Translations under genes and position numbers: made by a program | Shown: one piece after another, positions 46,114-55,255 of the stretch | Position numbering within the stretch: the first letter of the stretch is position 1 | Layout of the letters: each line of letters begins with the position of its first letter | From: Streptomyces roseochromogenus subsp. oscitans DS 12.976 | Lineage (GTDB): Bacteria > Actinomycetota > Actinomycetes > Streptomycetales > Streptomycetaceae | Length of the DNA stretch: 64,000 bases | Direction: 5' to 3' | Assembly: GCF_000497445.1 (NCBI RefSeq) | Contig: NZ_CM002285.1 | Location: forward strand, 9,525,023 to 9,589,022 | Notes under the pieces: generated by a model | What the model saw: the letters and a program-made list of their open reading frames with translations, nothing else | What the model was told of the DNA's origin: nothing | Database searches by the model: none

Positions 46114-46191
46114 CGCCCCCTTCCCCTCTGCCAGGCATGTATCGGCAGTCTTCCCCGCTCGCGGTGGTTCAGCGAGGCCAGGTCTGGCCGT

Positions 46192-46416
46192 TTACAGCCC
46201 AGCCGCCGGGTCGTCGATGGCCACGGTCCGCAGCGGGCGGCGGCCCTTGTCGTCGAGCTGGGCGAGCTCGCGTTCGTAGTCGACGGTGATCGAGCCGTAG
46301 TAGTTCACCGCCGAGCTGCGGGCCGGGGAGATGTGGGAGAGCACCTCGGCATCCACCTCACGGCCCACGCCGCGCAGTTCGTCGACGGCCAGGCCCAGAG
46401 TCTGACTGACCGCCAC
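46192..46416 (-). pseudogene. Tn3-family transposase C-terminal remnant
   Basis: Reads AEVLSHISPARSSAVNYYGS, ITVDYERELAQLD and GRRPLRT, resembling the C terminus of actinobacterial Tn3-family transposases (ISPARxxxxNxYG...RPLR). Only about 70 codons remain. Confidence 0.45.
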
Positions 46417-46550
46417 GGCTCTCGGCCCCTTCCACGGGCTATCAACGAATGCTCTTCGGATTGTCGCCGGGGGTGAAAGAGGCCTGTGTGGGCATCAGTA
46501 CGATCTTCCATCGTTTCAGCAGTGTGTGCGCAACGGGGAGAGGTAAGCGG

Positions 46551-48056
46551 ATGGATCACTCGTCGAACGGGATCGATGCAGCGTCGGCGTCGGGTGAAGG
46601 GGCTGAGCCTGAACAGCCGGGTGAAGGAGCCGATTCCGGCAATTCCGGTTCGGTGGACGCTGGCTCCAAGGGAGCCGGGTTGTCCGTGGTGGGTTCGTGG
46701 TGGCGGCGGCATCCGCGGTGGAGCGCCGCTGTGGCGGTGACCGCGCTGGGCGGGGCGTTTGCCGGGGGTTGGTTCGCCGCGCCGCCCGACCTCACGTACA
46801 CGCCGGCTGTGCCGGCCTCGCAGCCGGTCGTGGTCACCGGGACGCATGCCCGGGACTGGAAGAACAGCAACGTCTGGCCGACGCTGGGCAACCGGGCCGG
46901 TGACCGCGGACCGGGCCATGAGGCGATGGAGATATGGCTTTCCGGCGGCTACGGCCCGCACTCCAGGCTCATCGCGACCGGCCAGGACAGCCGCAGCGCG
47001 CCGTACTATGGCGTGTACGAGCCCTCGGGTCAGGTCCTGTTCTCCGGCACGGTTCCGGGCATGCCACGCGTCACCCTCGTCGACAGCGGGGGCCAACTGC
47101 TGCGCTACGCCACGGGGAACATGCCGGACAAGACCGTCTACACCGCGCCCGCCCCCCGGGCGGATGGCGTCGCCATGGAGACTCCTCCGCTGGCGCTGAA
47201 CTGGAACACCGACTCCGGCGAGCCCTTCCCGCTGGCGGTACCGCCGTGGCTGACCCACCTGCAAGTGGAGGGCATCAGCGGCAAGGACGCCACCTGGCGG
47301 CCACTGAAGGTCACCGACGGACTCACCGCACCGATACCGCAGTTCAAGGCCGCCATTGGCAGCTCGGACCTGGTGGACGCACAGGGCGACTGCGGCTACG
47401 GGGCACTGATCAGGGCCGACAACACCCTCGAAGAGGGCAGCGACGAGACGGAAACGTTCGCCTACCGCCCGGGCTGGCCCTACGCCGTGCGCCTGACCTA
47501 CCTGGCCGACCACAACCAGTACCACGGCGCCGCGCCCCTGGACCAGGAGTACATCCGCCGGATGGCCGGGGCGTTGCTGTGCGACGGGCCGGGCATCGAC
47601 AGGTTCAGGCCCGCCTCGGAGGTCATCTGGCGTCCGCTGTGGCGCGGCACCCCCGATGGAGGCGGGGACGAGGTGGCCGTGCTTGACCAGGAGGTGTCAT
47701 ACCCCCAAGGACAGGGCTATCTGAACCACACCCGTGACGGCATGATCGAGGTCGGCGTCCACAAGGCATCCGTGTTCAACACGCTCGTCTCGAACTACGA
47801 GAACAGCAACACGCCCGAGACCGCGACCAGCGTCGGCTGCCTCAAGACCGCTACTGGCATCGTCGTCGTCGGCCCGACTGCCGCCGGCACCACCCGCCTC
47901 GTCGACCCGGCCACCGGCGACCACTGGACCGCGCACGGCAACGTCCTGCAGGTCCCCAAGAGTCAACTCCCCGCCAAAAGCGACGACTTGGCGGCCTCGG
48001 CAACCACCGCAGGCAAAGGCGGCCCAACCGACACGGGCACCTGCACCTGGCCGTAA
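46551..48056 (+). CDS. Large exported or membrane-anchored protein of unknown function
   Basis: A 501-residue protein. A Ser/Gly/Glu-rich cytoplasmic tail of about 45 residues is followed by one transmembrane helix (WSAAVAVTALGGAFAGGWFA, about 57-76) and a long extracytoplasmic domain. That domain contains repeated beta-rich stretches (HSRLIATGQDSRSAPYYGVY, FSGTVPGMPRVTLVD) and conserved-looking cysteines (QGDCGYG, ALLCDG, VGCLKT, GTCTWP), probably disulfide-bonded. AACGGGGAGAGG precedes the ATG at 46551. The topology (N-in, C-out) resembles Streptomyces surface proteins; no enzymatic motif is recognised. Confidence 0.75.
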   Translation: MDHSSNGIDAASASGEGAEPEQPGEGADSGNSGSVDAGSKGAGLSVVGSWWRRHPRWSAAVAVTALGGAFAGGWFAAPPDLTYTPAVPASQPVVVTGTHARDWKNSNVWPTLGNRAGDRGPGHEAMEIWLSGGYGPHSRLIATGQDSRSAPYYGVYEPSGQVLFSGTVPGMPRVTLVDSGGQLLRYATGNMPDKTVYTAPAPRADGVAMETPPLALNWNTDSGEPFPLAVPPWLTHLQVEGISGKDATWRPLKVTDGLTAPIPQFKAAIGSSDLVDAQGDCGYGALIRADNTLEEGSDETETFAYRPGWPYAVRLTYLADHNQYHGAAPLDQEYIRRMAGALLCDGPGIDRFRPASEVIWRPLWRGTPDGGGDEVAVLDQEVSYPQGQGYLNHTRDGMIEVGVHKASVFNTLVSNYENSNTPETATSVGCLKTATGIVVVGPTAAGTTRLVDPATGDHWTAHGNVLQVPKSQLPAKSDDLAASATTAGKGGPTDTGTCTWP

Positions 48057-48306
48057 CCGCCCCACCCAGGCGGCGCGTCCGGGGCAGGGCACGCCCTCAC
48101 CCCACGCCCGGTGCCGACCTGCTACGCCGCAGGTACAGGAGACTGCGACTCGAGTGCGGGCGGCACCCGGTTCAAGTCTCGAGCTGATGCAGGAAAGCCA
48201 GACGGCCAACCGGGGAAATCCCCCCAACCCCCACAGCTGGAACCGGAGTCCCTGATGACCAAGATCCTATGCGCGCCCCGGGGATCGACGCGGCGGTCGA
48301 GGGCTA

Positions 48307-49450
48307 GTGGCCTGAGTCGGTGATGCGTCGTTTGATATGCATGGGGCGTCCGGGGCCGCGGTTGGCCGAGCTGGTGTTGTCCGAGCATGAACGCGCGGTG
48401 CTCGGTGGGTGGGTGCGAGCCCCATCCACCCCGCAGGCCCTGGCGTTGAGAGCAAGGATCGTGCTGGCGTGTGCCTAGCTCGAGCCGGACGGGTTATTGC
48501 CGCGGTCGGCCAGTTCGGTGGCCCGGCAGGTCGGGGTGACCACCGAGACGGTCTGCAAGTGGCGGGCCCGGTTCGTCACCCACCGGCTGGACGGGCTGGG
48601 CGATGCGCCCCGGCCCGGCCGGGTGTGCACGGTCACCGACGAGCAGGTCGCCGAACTGGTGCGGCTCACCCTGGAGACGAAGCCGAAGAACGCCACCCAC
48701 TGGTCGACGCGGTCGATGGCCCGGCGGGCCGGCATGTCGCAGTCGACGGTGTCACGGATCTGGCGGGCCTTCGGCCTCAAGCCGCACCGCACCGAGTCGT
48801 TCAAGCTGTCCACCGACCCGCTCTTCGTGGACAAGGTCCACGATGTGGTGGGTCTGTACCTCGACCCACCGGAGCGGGCCCTGGTCCTGTGTGTGGATGA
48901 GAAGTCGCAGATCCAGGCGCTGGACCGGTCCCAGCCGGTGCTGCCGATGATGCCCGGAGTCCCCGAACGCCAGAGCCATGACTACCTCCGCGCGGGCACC
49001 ACCACCCTGTTCGCGGCGCTGGACGCGGCAAGCGGGAAGGTCATCGGCTCCCTCCACCGCCGGCACCGCACCGCGGAGTTCAAGAAGTTCCTCGCCAAGC
49101 TCGACCGGGAAGTCCCGGCCGGCCTGGACGTCCACCTCATCGTGGACAACTACGGCACCCACAAGACCGAGCCGGTCCGCAAGTGGCTGCTGGCTCACCC
49201 TCGCTTCCACCTGCATTTCACCCCGACCGGCTCATCCTGGCTGAACCTAGTCGAGCGGTGGTTCGCCGAGCTCACCTGCAAGAAACTCCAGCGCAGCGTC
49301 CACCGCTCCGTCCCCGCCCTCGAACGCGACATCCGCATCTGGATCAAGGACTGGAACGCCGAGCCCCGCCCGTACGTGTGGCACAAGACCGCCGACCAGA
49401 TCCTCGATAGCCTCGCTGGCTATTGCCGACGCATCACCGACTCAGGTCAC
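48307..49450 (+). mobile_element. IS630-family insertion sequence
   Basis: Terminal inverted repeats of 24 bp, starting GTGGCCTGAGTCGGTGATGC at 48307-48330 and matching 49427-49450 with one mismatch. The element is flanked by TA on both sides (48305-48306 and 49451-49452), the target duplication typical of IS630/Tc1-type elements. Length 1,144 bp, with one transposase gene that carries an in-frame stop. Confidence 0.92.
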
Positions 49451-49453
49451 TAG
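48341..49453 (+). pseudogene. IS630-family transposase with internal TAG
   Basis: The ATG at 48341 begins GRPGPRLAELVLSEHERAVL, a family-typical N terminus, but an in-frame TAG at 48476-48478 cuts it after about 45 codons. The same frame resumes (a TTG at 48497) and runs intact to 49453: VGVTTETVCKWRARF (HTH), CVDEKSQIQALDRSQ (first Asp), HLIVDNYGTHKT (second Asp) and SSWLNLVERWFAELT (Glu). Internal initiation would give 318 residues with HTH and DDE intact but lacking the first helix bundle. The TAA-free 3' end passes through the right repeat. Confidence 0.85.
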
Positions 49454-49669
49454 GGCTGCCAGTGCGCTGGCCGCGAAGATCGACATCACCACGTCGGCCT
49501 TTCCGGCTGGGATAGTCACTGAACGGGCACAGCTGGATGGAACTCCTCCGTGTGACCGTGCAGTCAATAGAGATGACAGGCCGGCAGCGTTGCAGAGCCG
49601 CAAAAAAAGCGCCTTCCGGCACGGGCGTGACCACATTGAGACCGGTGGTCACCGCGAAGATGGGGGAAA

Positions 49670-50188
49670 ATGAACACTCGCTCACGCTTGGCACCGGTCC
49701 TGGCTGCCACAGCCCTAACTGTGGCCGCCATGTTAGCCGTCCCGGTGTCGGCTCAAGCCACAACCAACGACATCAACTGCCGTACCGACACCAGCTACTG
49801 GCACGTCGACAACACCGCCACCGGGAACACCCAAGCTCACCTCCGCGTCTACGTGACCACCTGCTGGGACACCGACAACTTGGGGCATTTCACTGCCGAT
49901 TCGAAGGCGACGATCGCCGGCGACGGAGTAGGCGGCCTTATCGACGCAACCATGACCTTCGACCAACCCGTTGCGACTGAATCCGGCGTGGACATCAGAG
50001 TATGGGATGGCAACGCCCACATGAGGACAACTCCCGTGGGACTGCCTTGGCCCTACTACGACTACAACTTCCACGTCCACTCATCGGTCCTCAGGGGACT
50101 GGACAACGTCCCCAACATCGCCGACACCACGGTCTCGCCCGACACCAGCAGCAACGACTACACCATCAACCCCACGGGACCGGAGTGA
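49670..50188 (+). CDS. Secreted protein of unknown function
   Basis: A 172-residue protein with a clear signal peptide (RSRLAPVLAATALTVAAMLA, cleavage after AQA near residue 30). The mature domain is beta-rich, with two cysteines (DINCRTDTSY and VYVTTCWDTD) that probably form a disulfide. GGGGGAAAA precedes the ATG. The family is not recognised. It follows the IS630 element, which may have changed its upstream region. Confidence 0.78.
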   Translation: MNTRSRLAPVLAATALTVAAMLAVPVSAQATTNDINCRTDTSYWHVDNTATGNTQAHLRVYVTTCWDTDNLGHFTADSKATIAGDGVGGLIDATMTFDQPVATESGVDIRVWDGNAHMRTTPVGLPWPYYDYNFHVHSSVLRGLDNVPNIADTTVSPDTSSNDYTINPTGPE

Positions 50189-50584
50189 CCCGTCCGCCCC
50201 GTACTCCTCGGCAGGCCCAGCGAGTGGCCCGCGATCTCGCAGACGCCCTGATCTCCGTCGGATCGCTGGACATGGAAAGCGTGGTCGCTCCCGGCGGTGG
50301 ATGCCACCGGCCGCGAGCTGGTTGTGGACGGCCTCGCCGAAAGCCAGCTTCGACCGACGGGGTGACCACGCTGTGGTGTTGCCGCCATTTTCTGGCGTGG
50401 GCCCCTCATCCTGGAGGAACGTGCTGATTCTTTTGGCACGATGCTTGTGGTGGGAGTCCCTCTGGTCAGCGGGCGAGCCCGATCCCATTCCGGGGGAACT
50501 CTCACGGGGCGGGGGCTCCCACTACGAGTTCCGTGCGTGTCTCGGGTCGACGACCCCGCCAGGCGTCGCGGCTCGTGCACCCTC

Positions 50585-50940
50585 GCCTTCGCCATCCTCA
50601 ACGCCGTTGCCACCGTGCCCTTCAACGTGACCAACCTCCTCCTCTTCCGGATGCGAAGCGCCGCCATGACCGTGACGACTGGTGGGACAGATTCGACTGG
50701 TACGGCTTGCTGGCCTCCCTGCTGGGGCCGCTGTTCCTCCTGCTCCCGCTGGCAGGGTCCTCCTACGCACTGCAACTGGCCGTCAGGTTCAGCGCCGACC
50801 ACCTCCATGAGCCGATCCAGCTGACAGGCGGATGGTGGCCGGCCCTGCTTGCTGCCTTGGTCTGCGTGGCATTCCTTGCTATATGGGCCAGAACGACCAT
50901 GTGGATCGCTCAGCGGCTCGGCCAGACCACGATCGCCTGA
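50585..50940 (+). pseudogene. Membrane protein gene with probable frameshift
   Basis: Two frames together give a plausible three-helix membrane protein: TLAFAILNAVATVPFNVTNL in one frame, then, after a shift near 50665, DDWWDRFDWYGLLASLLGPL, LLLPLAGSSYALQ and ALLAALVCVAFLAIWAR ending at 50940. Neither frame alone is convincing over the whole length. No family recognised. Confidence 0.45.
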
Positions 50941-51617
50941 CCGCCGTCATTGCGAGGAGGCCGCTACCCGGAGCCAGGCGGCGATCTCCAGACTTCTTCA
51001 GAGCCACAGCGGCGCCGCCCACTGTCCGCACCCGTCTTCCCCGCCGACGCGGGGGTGTGAGCCGCAAGTCGGTCTGCCGTTGGCGGTCTGATTCGGGGGA
51101 TATCGGCCGGTACCGTTCGTGCTGCGGGACGGGGGTGGGTGTGAGTTCCCACCGGGCGGTCTTGTGGGCGCAAGCAACTTGAACAACCCCGCAGTTGTCA
51201 TGACCTTGCTCCCCAGGTCGGTTCGAAGATCACGATCTACAGCCGGTACCCCACTTGCACTTCGCTATTCGTGCTGCTCAGAGGCGTGTTCATGAGCGTA
51301 CGTGGCTGATCTGCCGTCAGGTGGCGGGAGTTCGTGACAGTCGATCGCGAGGAGCTGCCGATTGCTCACCATCCACCGACACCGCATCCCGTGACGTTGA
51401 TCACGGAAAGAACACGACGGGCGTGGGCAACTGCCCGGGTTTGATCATTTCCGTACGGGCCGCGGGACCGGCGTGGGCACACCGTGACAACCGTCGGCGC
51501 GAAAACCCCCGTTACACAGCCTTCACACACCTTTACGATCACGCTTGCCGCACCGCGAGCCTTCCCTCCACCACCGCGACGGCCTCTCATCCTTACTCTG
51601 GCCCAGAAAGGGTCTCT
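50941..51617. other. Long intergenic region with one CRISPR-like repeat unit
   Basis: No gene found in 677 bp. At 51034-51064 the sequence GTCTTCCCCGCCGACGCGGG continues GGTGTGAGCCG, resembling a single type I-E CRISPR repeat of Streptomyces. No second copy occurs at spacer distance, so it is not an array. Confidence 0.4.
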
Positions 51618-52208
51618 ATGAAGCTTCGCCGTGCCCTGGTGGCGGTCGCCACGACCGCAGCCATCGCCTCCACCACGCTGCTGGCCGCCACCTCGGCCAA
51701 CGCCGCGCCGTCGACCCCGTCGGCACCATCCGGCCTGTGCACGACCGGTAACCCGCACTACAAGCCTGTCCTGCGCACCACCATCAGCGGGCTGCCCGTC
51801 GAGATCAAGGCGGGCAGCGGCTGGCGCAACTTCACCCTCACCCTGGACAACCCGTCGCAGGCCAAGGTCACCAACATCCACCTGTTCGCCGGCGTCAGCT
51901 CGACCACCGAAGGGTTCAAGGCCTTCCCGACCAGCCAGGTCTCTCTGCAGGCCTACTTCCCGAAAACCAAGCGGTGGGAGAACGTCACCGACACCGCCGG
52001 TCACACGGACGGCTACTTCGGCTGGGCCTCGATCAGCGCGCACCACCACATCAACATCCCCATGCGCATCAACGTCACGAAGAAGGCCCCGGCCGGCAAG
52101 GCCATGGACCTCGGCGCCGGGTTCTACCAGGACGCCAAGAACAAGTGCACGGCGATCACCGCCGCCACCTACAAGTTCCAGATCATCGCTCCGGCCAAGC
52201 ACGCCTGA
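51618..52208 (+). CDS. Secreted protein of unknown function
   Basis: A 196-residue protein. The signal peptide (MKLRRALVAVATTAAIASTT, cleavage after ANA near residue 29) leads into a beta-sandwich-like domain (RNFTLTLDNPSQAKVTNIHL, then FAGVSS), with two cysteines (SGLCTTGNP and KNKCTAI) likely bridged. AGAAAGGG precedes the ATG. The middle resembles immunoglobulin-like or signal-peptide-bearing Streptomyces proteins with 'NPSxxxVTNI'-type strands; no specific function. A strong hairpin follows at 52228-52258. Confidence 0.8.
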   Translation: MKLRRALVAVATTAAIASTTLLAATSANAAPSTPSAPSGLCTTGNPHYKPVLRTTISGLPVEIKAGSGWRNFTLTLDNPSQAKVTNIHLFAGVSSTTEGFKAFPTSQVSLQAYFPKTKRWENVTDTAGHTDGYFGWASISAHHHINIPMRINVTKKAPAGKAMDLGAGFYQDAKNKCTAITAATYKFQIIAPAKHA

Positions 52209-52227
52209 CCCGGCGCGACCATCAACC

Positions 52228-52258
52228 GGGCCCGCACCTCGCCGGGAGGCGCGGGCCC
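52228..52258 (+). terminator. Rho-independent-type terminator hairpin
   Basis: GGGCCCGC at 52228-52235 pairs perfectly with GCGGGCCC at 52251-52258 around a 15-nt loop, 20 bp after the secreted-protein stop codon. Confidence 0.75.
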
Positions 52259-52317
52259 AGCCACCTGCCCGGGCCGGGCAGGCTCACAGTCGCACCCGCC
52301 GGGCGGTCGAACGCACC

Positions 52318-52595
52318 GCGTGTACTGCTACACCATCACCGTCATCTGGTACACGCTGCACGGCCACCCCAAGACGCCGCCGACTGCCGCGAGCGCGCCT
52401 CCTGGTACACCACCTAGACCGACCCGTCCGTGGCGGGCGTGATCGCCAAGCTCCGCCGGGTCATCATCGCCTCCCGATCTCTACCCAACCGCCCAGACCA
52501 GCCCACCGATCAGGAAATCCGCGCCGTCCGGCAAGCATGGGCCGCGCGGCCAGCCTCGGCACCGCCGCTGCGCGGCTCCGGAACGAAGATGAGCT
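52318..52595 (+). pseudogene. DDE transposase C-terminal remnant
   Basis: Reads YCYTITVIWYTLHGHP, DAADCRERASWYTT, a stop, then TDPSVAGVIAKLRRVIIASR and EIRAVRQAWAA, the C-terminal pattern of a widespread Streptomyces DDE transposase family (WY.TK.DPSF...LRR.IIAARF). Two lesions; only the last quarter remains. Confidence 0.5.
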
Positions 52596-52596
52596 A

Positions 52597-52618
52597 ACCC
52601 CCAGCTAAAGCAGGGGGT
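52597..52618. repeat. Small hairpin ACCCCC...GGGGGT
   Basis: ACCCCC-A-GC-TAAA-GC-A-GGGGGT forms a short hairpin at the end of the transposase remnant. It could be a terminator or the terminal hairpin of an IS200/IS605-type element; nothing else of such an element was found. Confidence 0.35.
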
Positions 52619-52727
52619 CTGCGCTCAAGAGAGATGATCACTGTTGACGAGGCCTTCGTCGTTGAGCTCGCCGTCGGTGGATCGTGTCCGGCTGGGATGG
52701 CGGTGAGGGTGGCGGTGACGCCCCTGG

Positions 52728-52762
52728 GGTGGTCCCTCCTCCCGATGTGAGGAGGGATCACC
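52728..52762 (-). terminator. Terminator hairpin downstream of PadR operon
   Basis: GGTGGTCCCTCCTC and GAGGAGGGATCACC pair over 14 positions (one G-U) around a 7-nt loop. It lies 50 bp beyond the 3' end of the hydrolase gene on the minus strand. Confidence 0.65.
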
Positions 52763-52811
52763 GGGGTCCCCTCGGGGCGGCCAGACGGGCGGTTCGCGGG
52801 CTGCTGGCTTT

Positions 52812-54041
52812 TCAGGGCTGTAGGAGCTGTATTTCGGGTTGGCGCGCGGTCACGTCACCGGGGAAGCGGCCGGGCTGGTGGCGCAGGTAGGTGTCGAAGA
52901 ACTGCCGGATGATGTCGGTCGTCACCGCGAGGGCGTGGCGTTGGTCGAGCGGGCCGATCATTCCGGCCAGCCGGGACAAGGTGGGGTCTTTGAGCAGGGA
53001 CTGGTCGCTGAAGTTGAAGTGGCCGGTGCCCCGGATGGTCAGCCAGAAGCGTTGGTTCGGCGGAAGGCTGCGGTAGACGGACCGGATGCCGGCCGGCGCG
53101 GCTCGGTTCGCGGGGTCGGCGGGATCGCCGTGGTCGCTGGCGGTGAGGAACAGGAACGGCCGGTCGAGGCCGTCGTGGACGACGGTGCCGTGGAGCGTGC
53201 CGTCCATGTCGATGCCCGCCCGGCAGCGGGTGTCGTCATGGCAGAACTGCGCCGCGGTCGCTCCGCCGAAGGAGTGCCCGAAGACTCCTACCGCGTTCGG
53301 GTCGAGCCGGTGGGTGAACAGCCCGGCGGGAACGGCGTTGTCGAGCCGGGCCAGCTGGTCGAGGACGAAGGCGGTGTCGGCGGACCACAGGGCGATCAGC
53401 TTATCGGCGCGGCGGTCCTGTTCAGCGGTCGACAGGCGGGCCTCGCCGGGGTTCCCCGCGGCCGTCTTGGTCACCACCTGGCCGTCCGAGAGCACGACCA
53501 CGGTGGTGCTGTACGGCGCATCCATCCCCACCACGACGTGGCCATGGCTGGCCAGGTCCTCGGCCGGGGTGGTGTAGTCGGTGGCCAGGGCGCCGATGCC
53601 GGACCGCATGAGCACGACCGGGTAAGCGGACCGGCCGGGTGCGACCGGCGCGTTCTGGATGCTGTGCGCATGGACCAGCGTCAGGTCGCGGGTGAACAGG
53701 GTGCGCATCACCGGGCCTTGGTACCGGGCGAGTGCAGCCCGCCAGGGTGGGGGCAGGTAGTCCGCCGGGCGGGAGGTGCCGGTGGACGCGGCCGGGTACC
53801 AGATCCAGACCGGGAGTTCACGCGGCCGGCCGTCGGGCGCGAGGGGATCGGTGCGGGAGTGGTCCACCCAGTCGTACGCAGTCCGCCCGACCGGGTACGA
53901 CCCGGTGGGCGCGGGCAGGGTGATCGCCGTGCGGTGCTCCCCCCAGAGCAGGCCGACCATAGTAGCCACCGCCAGGACGGCCAGGGCAGCGAGTAACGCG
54001 ACGGTCTTGAGGATCCGCCGTGCCCAGGGGCGCCGACTCAT
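52812..54041 (-). CDS. Membrane-anchored PAF-acetylhydrolase-like alpha/beta hydrolase
   Basis: A 409-residue protein with an N-terminal signal anchor (TVALLAALAVLAVATMVGLL, about 12-32). An alpha/beta-hydrolase domain of the platelet-activating-factor acetylhydrolase/dienelactone group follows: PYPVVLMRSGIGALATDY-like strand (SAYPVVLMRSGIG), nucleophile elbow GVFGHSFGGATAA, Asp in AGIDMDGT and His in RGTGHFNFSD. The active domain should face outside. Its ATG overlaps the upstream stop (ATGA), so it is translationally coupled to the small membrane protein. Substrate unknown: lipids or esters. Confidence 0.85.
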   Translation of the reverse strand: MSRRPWARRILKTVALLAALAVLAVATMVGLLWGEHRTAITLPAPTGSYPVGRTAYDWVDHSRTDPLAPDGRPRELPVWIWYPAASTGTSRPADYLPPPWRAALARYQGPVMRTLFTRDLTLVHAHSIQNAPVAPGRSAYPVVLMRSGIGALATDYTTPAEDLASHGHVVVGMDAPYSTTVVVLSDGQVVTKTAAGNPGEARLSTAEQDRRADKLIALWSADTAFVLDQLARLDNAVPAGLFTHRLDPNAVGVFGHSFGGATAAQFCHDDTRCRAGIDMDGTLHGTVVHDGLDRPFLFLTASDHGDPADPANRAAPAGIRSVYRSLPPNQRFWLTIRGTGHFNFSDQSLLKDPTLSRLAGMIGPLDQRHALAVTTDIIRQFFDTYLRHQPGRFPGDVTARQPEIQLLQP

Positions 54042-54382
54042 CTGTCCCGCCGGGCGAGCAGGACGATGTTGAGGGTGAGCAGCGCGACCAGCCCCAGGTA
54101 GCTCGCGACCTCCACCGGCGTGCCATGGAAGCCGGAGTCGATGCCGTTGTAGCCGATCCAGCAGATGAACAGCGCGCTGACGGCGATGGCGGTCCAGCGG
54201 AGCCACACCGGCGCGGCGCCCTTGACGATGAACCAGCACGCGGCGCGCAGCCACTTTCGCCGCCTCGGCCCGGCCTCCGCGACGGCGGCCTCGGCGAGCA
54301 TGGCCCGCCCCAACTCCTGCCGCCTGGTCGGCAGGAACCGCAGGCCGGCCTCGGCGGCCCGCCCCACCCGGCCCCCAGTCAT
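54038..54382 (-). CDS. Small membrane protein (permease prefix-like)
   Basis: A 114-residue protein with a basic N-terminal half (RRQELGRAMLAEAAVAEAGP) and two membrane helices (WTAIAVSALFICWIGYNGI and VASYLGLVALLTLNIVLLA). Its ATG overlaps the padR stop and its stop overlaps the hydrolase start. PadR genes of actinobacteria are often followed by such small membrane partners of unknown role. Confidence 0.75.
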   Translation of the reverse strand: MTGGRVGRAAEAGLRFLPTRRQELGRAMLAEAAVAEAGPRRRKWLRAACWFIVKGAAPVWLRWTAIAVSALFICWIGYNGIDSGFHGTPVEVASYLGLVALLTLNIVLLARRDR

Positions 54383-54702
54383 GACCGGCCGTCCGCGAGT
54401 CGACTCCGGTAGCCGGACGCCTTGGGCGGCGCCACCGGCTCGGCGGCCAGGTTCGCCGCGTGGACCGCGCCTTCGGTGCTGAGCCGGTACAGGTGTCGGC
54501 GCGGTCGGCCGGTGGGCGGGTCCTGCTCCCACTGGCTCTCCAACAACCCCCGGTCTGTCAACCGGCCGAGGATCGGGTACAGGGTTCCGGGCGCCAGACC
54601 GGTCTCGAGGGCGATGTCGTAGCCGTACCGCCAGGTCTGGCCGCCAGCCCGCAGCGCCCGGAAAACCAGCCGCGTCTGCGCGGAGTCACGTCGAGTGGGC
54701 AT
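54379..54702 (-). CDS. PadR family transcriptional regulator
   Basis: A 107-residue PadR-type regulator: WRYGYDIALETGLAPGTLYP, ILGRLTDRGLLESQWE and the wing RPRRHLYRLSTEGA. The ATG at 54702 has no ribosome site, but TATAGA lies 8 nt upstream, so a leaderless transcript is likely; a TTG at 54708 is an alternative. The palindrome at 54708-54727 overlaps this -10 box, giving a simple autorepression model for the three-gene operon. Confidence 0.9.
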   Translation of the reverse strand: MPTRRDSAQTRLVFRALRAGGQTWRYGYDIALETGLAPGTLYPILGRLTDRGLLESQWEQDPPTGRPRRHLYRLSTEGAVHAANLAAEPVAPPKASGYRSRLADGRS

Positions 54703-54707
54703 GGGCA

Positions 54708-54727
54708 AACTCTATATAGGTAGAGTT
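54708..54727. promoter_or_regulatory. PadR operator overlapping the -10 box
   Basis: AACTCTA and TAGAGTT form a perfect 7-bp inverted repeat with a 6-nt spacer, immediately upstream of padR and covering its -10 hexamer. PadR proteins commonly bind AT-rich inverted repeats of this size. Confidence 0.7.
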
Positions 54728-54751
54728 CTTCGTGGCAAGGGTGTCGAGCAG

Positions 54752-55255
54752 TCAACGTGGACCTGGACCGCGGCTACGACAGCGACAAAAATCCGTGCCG
54801 CCCTGGCAGAACTCGGCTTCACCGGCGAGACCGCCGCAAGGACCCAGGTAGGCAAGTGCTGGGCGCCGAACGCGGGCACGCGTGGATGAACGGCATCGAC
54901 AAGCTGCGGCCCTGCACCGAAGAGCGCAGTCGCGTCGTGGACGTCTACCTCTCCCGGGAGTTCCTGCCGCAAGAGCTGGGCTACGGTTCGCGGAGCACGA
55001 GCCGGCGCAGGCTGCGGGACTGGCATTAGGCCGGGGTGTGGCAGGTTCTGCACGAGCTGCTGCTTGCCGAGTTATGCCCGGCTGACCTGCTGGCCTTCTC
55101 TCAGGCCGCAGCCGACGGCTCACATCTGCGGGCGATGAAGGGTGGCGCGAAGGCCGGGGCAGGACCGGCAGCAAGCACCAGGTGATCGGGGAGGCGCACG
55201 GCATCCCGCTCGCCACCACGCTGACCGGTGAAAACCGTCACGATGTCACGGCCCA
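54752..55255 (+). pseudogene. IS5-type transposase fragments in permuted order
   Basis: First comes a C-terminal piece (VDLDRGYDSD, then across frames HAWMNGIDKLRPCTEERS and VVDVYL), then without a gap an N-terminal piece (FLPQELGYGSRSTSRRRLRD, LHELLLAELCPADLLAFSQA, AADGSHLRAMKGG). The order is reversed relative to a normal transposase. Several frameshifts and stops (for example TAG near 55027). Confidence 0.6.

Noticed and set aside
46305..47525. A 406-codon minus-strand frame
   Set aside because: Antisense to the exported protein at 46551, which has a ribosome site and a membrane helix in the right place.
51033..51130. CRISPR array
   Set aside because: Only one repeat-like unit; no second repeat at spacer distance on either side.
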